Shown here: one piece after another, positions 62,521 to 64,000 of the stretch
Layout of the letters: every line of letters begins with the position of its first letter
How positions within the stretch are numbered: the first letter of the stretch is position 1
Source: Sphingomonas sp. SRS2
Lineage (GTDB): Bacteria; Pseudomonadota; Alphaproteobacteria; Sphingomonadales; Sphingomonadaceae
Length of the DNA: 64,000 bases
Direction: 5' to 3'
Assembly (NCBI RefSeq): GCF_000971055.1
Contig: NZ_LARW01000061.1
Span: 1 to 64,000 of the forward strand
Notes under the pieces: model-generated
Databases searched by the model: none
What the model was told of the DNA's origin: nothing
The model's input: only the letters and a program-made list of their open reading frames with translations
Program-made: the position numbers and the translations under genes

Positions 62521-64000
62521 CTAACCGCGAAGCGCCTCCAGGCGTTCGACCAGCATGGCTGCAATGCCGGAGACCGTACGTCGGTTCCAGACATGGGCCG
62601 CCGCCGCCTCCGCGCGACGAGCCGCATCCTGGCGATCGTCGAGCACGGCACGCAAAGCATCGAGCCAACCCTCGGCGCCAGCGAACAGCGCATGCCGCCC
62701 CAACTCCGCATCGGTGCGATAGGCCGGGCCATCGCTGAGCAGTGGCAGGATCGCAAGCGCCGCATAGTCGAGCGCCTTAATATCCGATTTGCACCGGTTG
62801 AACGCGTTGTCGGTGAGCGGAGCCAGTCCCAGGTCGAACGGCCCCTGCTCGCGCAACCAGCGCACGAAGCGCGGATAGCTGACCGCTTCGGCGGGTGGCG
62901 CGAGCCGATGCAGCCACGGGGCGGGCTCCAGATCTGGGTCGATCCCGATCACCGTCAGGTCGAACAGATCGCCGCGCTCGGTATATAGCGCGTCGAGCGC
63001 CGGGCGGATCATCGCCAGGTCCGGACCATGAGTGTGCGTGCCCATATACACCATCCGCACCTTGTCGCCGGCGAACGGTGCAGGCCGACCATGCCGCCAG
63101 TCGCGCCACAGCCGCGGCTCGATCGCATTGGGAATGATAGCGCTGCGCGGCCCGAGCGCCGCATAGGCTTCGGAGAGGTCGGCGGTCGAGAACCAGACTT
63201 CCGCCGCCGCCGCAACCACCCGGTCCAGCGCGGCATTGAGCGGGCGGTAGAGATCATATTCGGGATGATCGGCCCCGATCAGCGTGAAGGCGTCATCGAC
63301 ATCGGCCACCAGTGCCGCACCGATCTCGCCCAGTCGCCGCACCAGCGCATCGACCGCGTTGACCGAAGGCAAGGCGGTGCGCTGGACGATACAGATATCG
63401 CAATCCGGCACCGGATCATCGGGCGCGCCAAGCGTGAGCCGCACGCGGCTCGCGACGCTTTCGTCGGTCAGCGGCGCAACGAGCCGGATATAGGCCGAGC
63501 TTTGCGGGCCTATCGCGCTGTGCCGGGCGACGATGTGGACTGCGATGCGGTTGTCGAAATCAGGCTCGGGCGCGGCGAAGGGTGACGGCAAGCCGAGGAC
63601 GGCGAAGGCGTCCGTTATAAATGTCTGCGCCCGCGCGTCGAAACTGTGTTCGGCATGGACATAATCGGCGGCGAGCTTCGCGACGGGTCCGCCGCGCGGT
63701 TTGGCGAGAATCGCCTCGACCGCCGCCGCAAGCTCCGCCGGACCCGACACCTGTGCCACAGCGTCGCCGAACACGGACGCCATCGATGGCACCCGATCGG
63801 AGATCGCCCTGCCCCCGCTGCCGACCACATCGAACAGCCGATTCGACAGCAGGCCGAAGGCGCGCATCGACGGCCAGTGATCGTTGAGCACCGCGCCAGC
63901 CCCGGCATAGAGTGCGCCGAGATCGCGATTATCGATATTGGCCGCCACGATCAGATCAGGCGGCACGCGGCCTTCCCAGCCATCGCCATAGATAACCGGC
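62521..64000 (-). CDS. glycosyltransferase, 5' end beyond the window
   Basis: The frame is open through the right edge, reading PVIYGDGWEGRVPPDLIVA before the internal GTG at 63966, so the start lies outside. The visible part has about 492 residues. The first visible segment has GAVLNDHWPSMRAFGLLSNRLFDVVGSGGR, as in the donor lobe of GT4-type transferases. A second GT-like part follows with VRMVYMGTHTHGPDLAMIRPALDAL and GPFDLGLAPLTDNAFNRCKSDIKALDYAAL. Two transferase-like units in one chain suggest a large multi-domain enzyme such as that at 47647. It is followed closely by the M23 peptidase gene. Confidence 0.83.
   Translation of the reverse strand, partial: PVIYGDGWEGRVPPDLIVAANIDNRDLGALYAGAGAVLNDHWPSMRAFGLLSNRLFDVVGSGGRAISDRVPSMASVFGDAVAQVSGPAELAAAVEAILAKPRGGPVAKLAADYVHAEHSFDARAQTFITDAFAVLGLPSPFAAPEPDFDNRIAVHIVARHSAIGPQSSAYIRLVAPLTDESVASRVRLTLGAPDDPVPDCDICIVQRTALPSVNAVDALVRRLGEIGAALVADVDDAFTLIGADHPEYDLYRPLNAALDRVVAAAAEVWFSTADLSEAYAALGPRSAIIPNAIEPRLWRDWRHGRPAPFAGDKVRMVYMGTHTHGPDLAMIRPALDALYTERGDLFDLTVIGIDPDLEPAPWLHRLAPPAEAVSYPRFVRWLREQGPFDLGLAPLTDNAFNRCKSDIKALDYAALAILPLLSDGPAYRTDAELGRHALFAGAEGWLDALRAVLDDRQDAARRAEAAAAHVWNRRTVSGIAAMLVERLEALRG

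Overview
The window looks like chromosomal DNA of a high-GC sphingomonad (Alphaproteobacteria, Sphingomonadales). This is inferred from GC-rich codon use, from housekeeping proteins of alphaproteobacterial type, and from a set of genes that belongs to the exosortase A (XrtA/EpsH) exopolysaccharide families common in sphingomonads. No rRNA, tRNA or CRISPR array was seen.

Layout. (1) 1-8.0 kb: the edge of an IS5-type insertion sequence, then core genes: nitronate monooxygenase, RNase R, a TonB/PKHD-hydroxylase iron-type pair, def, recR, fmt and truA. (2) 8.0-22.8 kb: a minus-strand exopolysaccharide (EPS) block made of XrtA-associated families. In transcription order it runs acyl-CoA ligase and PLP decarboxylase (with a divergent acyl carrier protein), then SLBB export protein, chain-length protein, tyrosine autokinase, outer-membrane protein, AAA ATPase, polysaccharide deacetylase, FemAB protein, glycosyltransferase and amidotransferase. 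The exosortase gene itself is absent. Where the block meets truA there is the C-terminal stub of a trypsin-like protease, which marks a rearrangement. (3) 22.8-26.2 kb: trxB, a small membrane protein, an Rrf2 regulator and an NDH-2-like oxidoreductase. (4) 26.2-31.3 kb: less GC-rich DNA with a second acyl-activation module (ACP, AMP ligase, short-chain reductase) facing a serine-acetyltransferase-like protein and a Wzx-type flippase. (5) 31.4-35.3 kb: rmlC-B-D-A for dTDP-L-rhamnose, closing with a cyclic-nucleotide-binding-domain protein. (6) 35.5-51.8 kb: surface-glycan genes on both strands. They include TPR-fused glycosyltransferases, a KpsM-like ABC permease and a KpsE-like protein without a KpsT ATPase, several enzymes carrying DUF4214 domains, FkbM and other methyltransferases, an 878-residue three-domain enzyme and a 1385-residue glycosyltransferase with TPR, RgpF, GT4 and GT2 parts. 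(7) 52.0-59.4 kb: a complete type I secretion system (TolC, ABC transporter, HlyD adaptor) followed in the same operon by a sulfotransferase, then a strongly equipped gene for an RTX calcium-binding protein with a 5'-UTR hairpin, a consensus ribosome site, distinct codon use and a tandem-hairpin terminator. (8) 59.6-64.0 kb: two more glycosyltransferases, a methyltransferase and an M23-type peptidase.

How it fits together. Regions 2, 4, 5, 6 and 8 would supply sugar nucleotides, transferases, decorating enzymes and exporters for one or more cell-surface polysaccharides, with rhamnose as a likely component. Region 7 would secrete an abundant RTX surface protein. The whole resembles the Caulobacter arrangement in which RTX S-layer secretion genes lie beside the O-polysaccharide genes that anchor the layer. 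My best candidate for something new is an RTX surface protein, its own type I exporter with a co-transcribed sulfotransferase, and a neighbouring rhamnose-type, methylated glycan. That link is inference from gene order.
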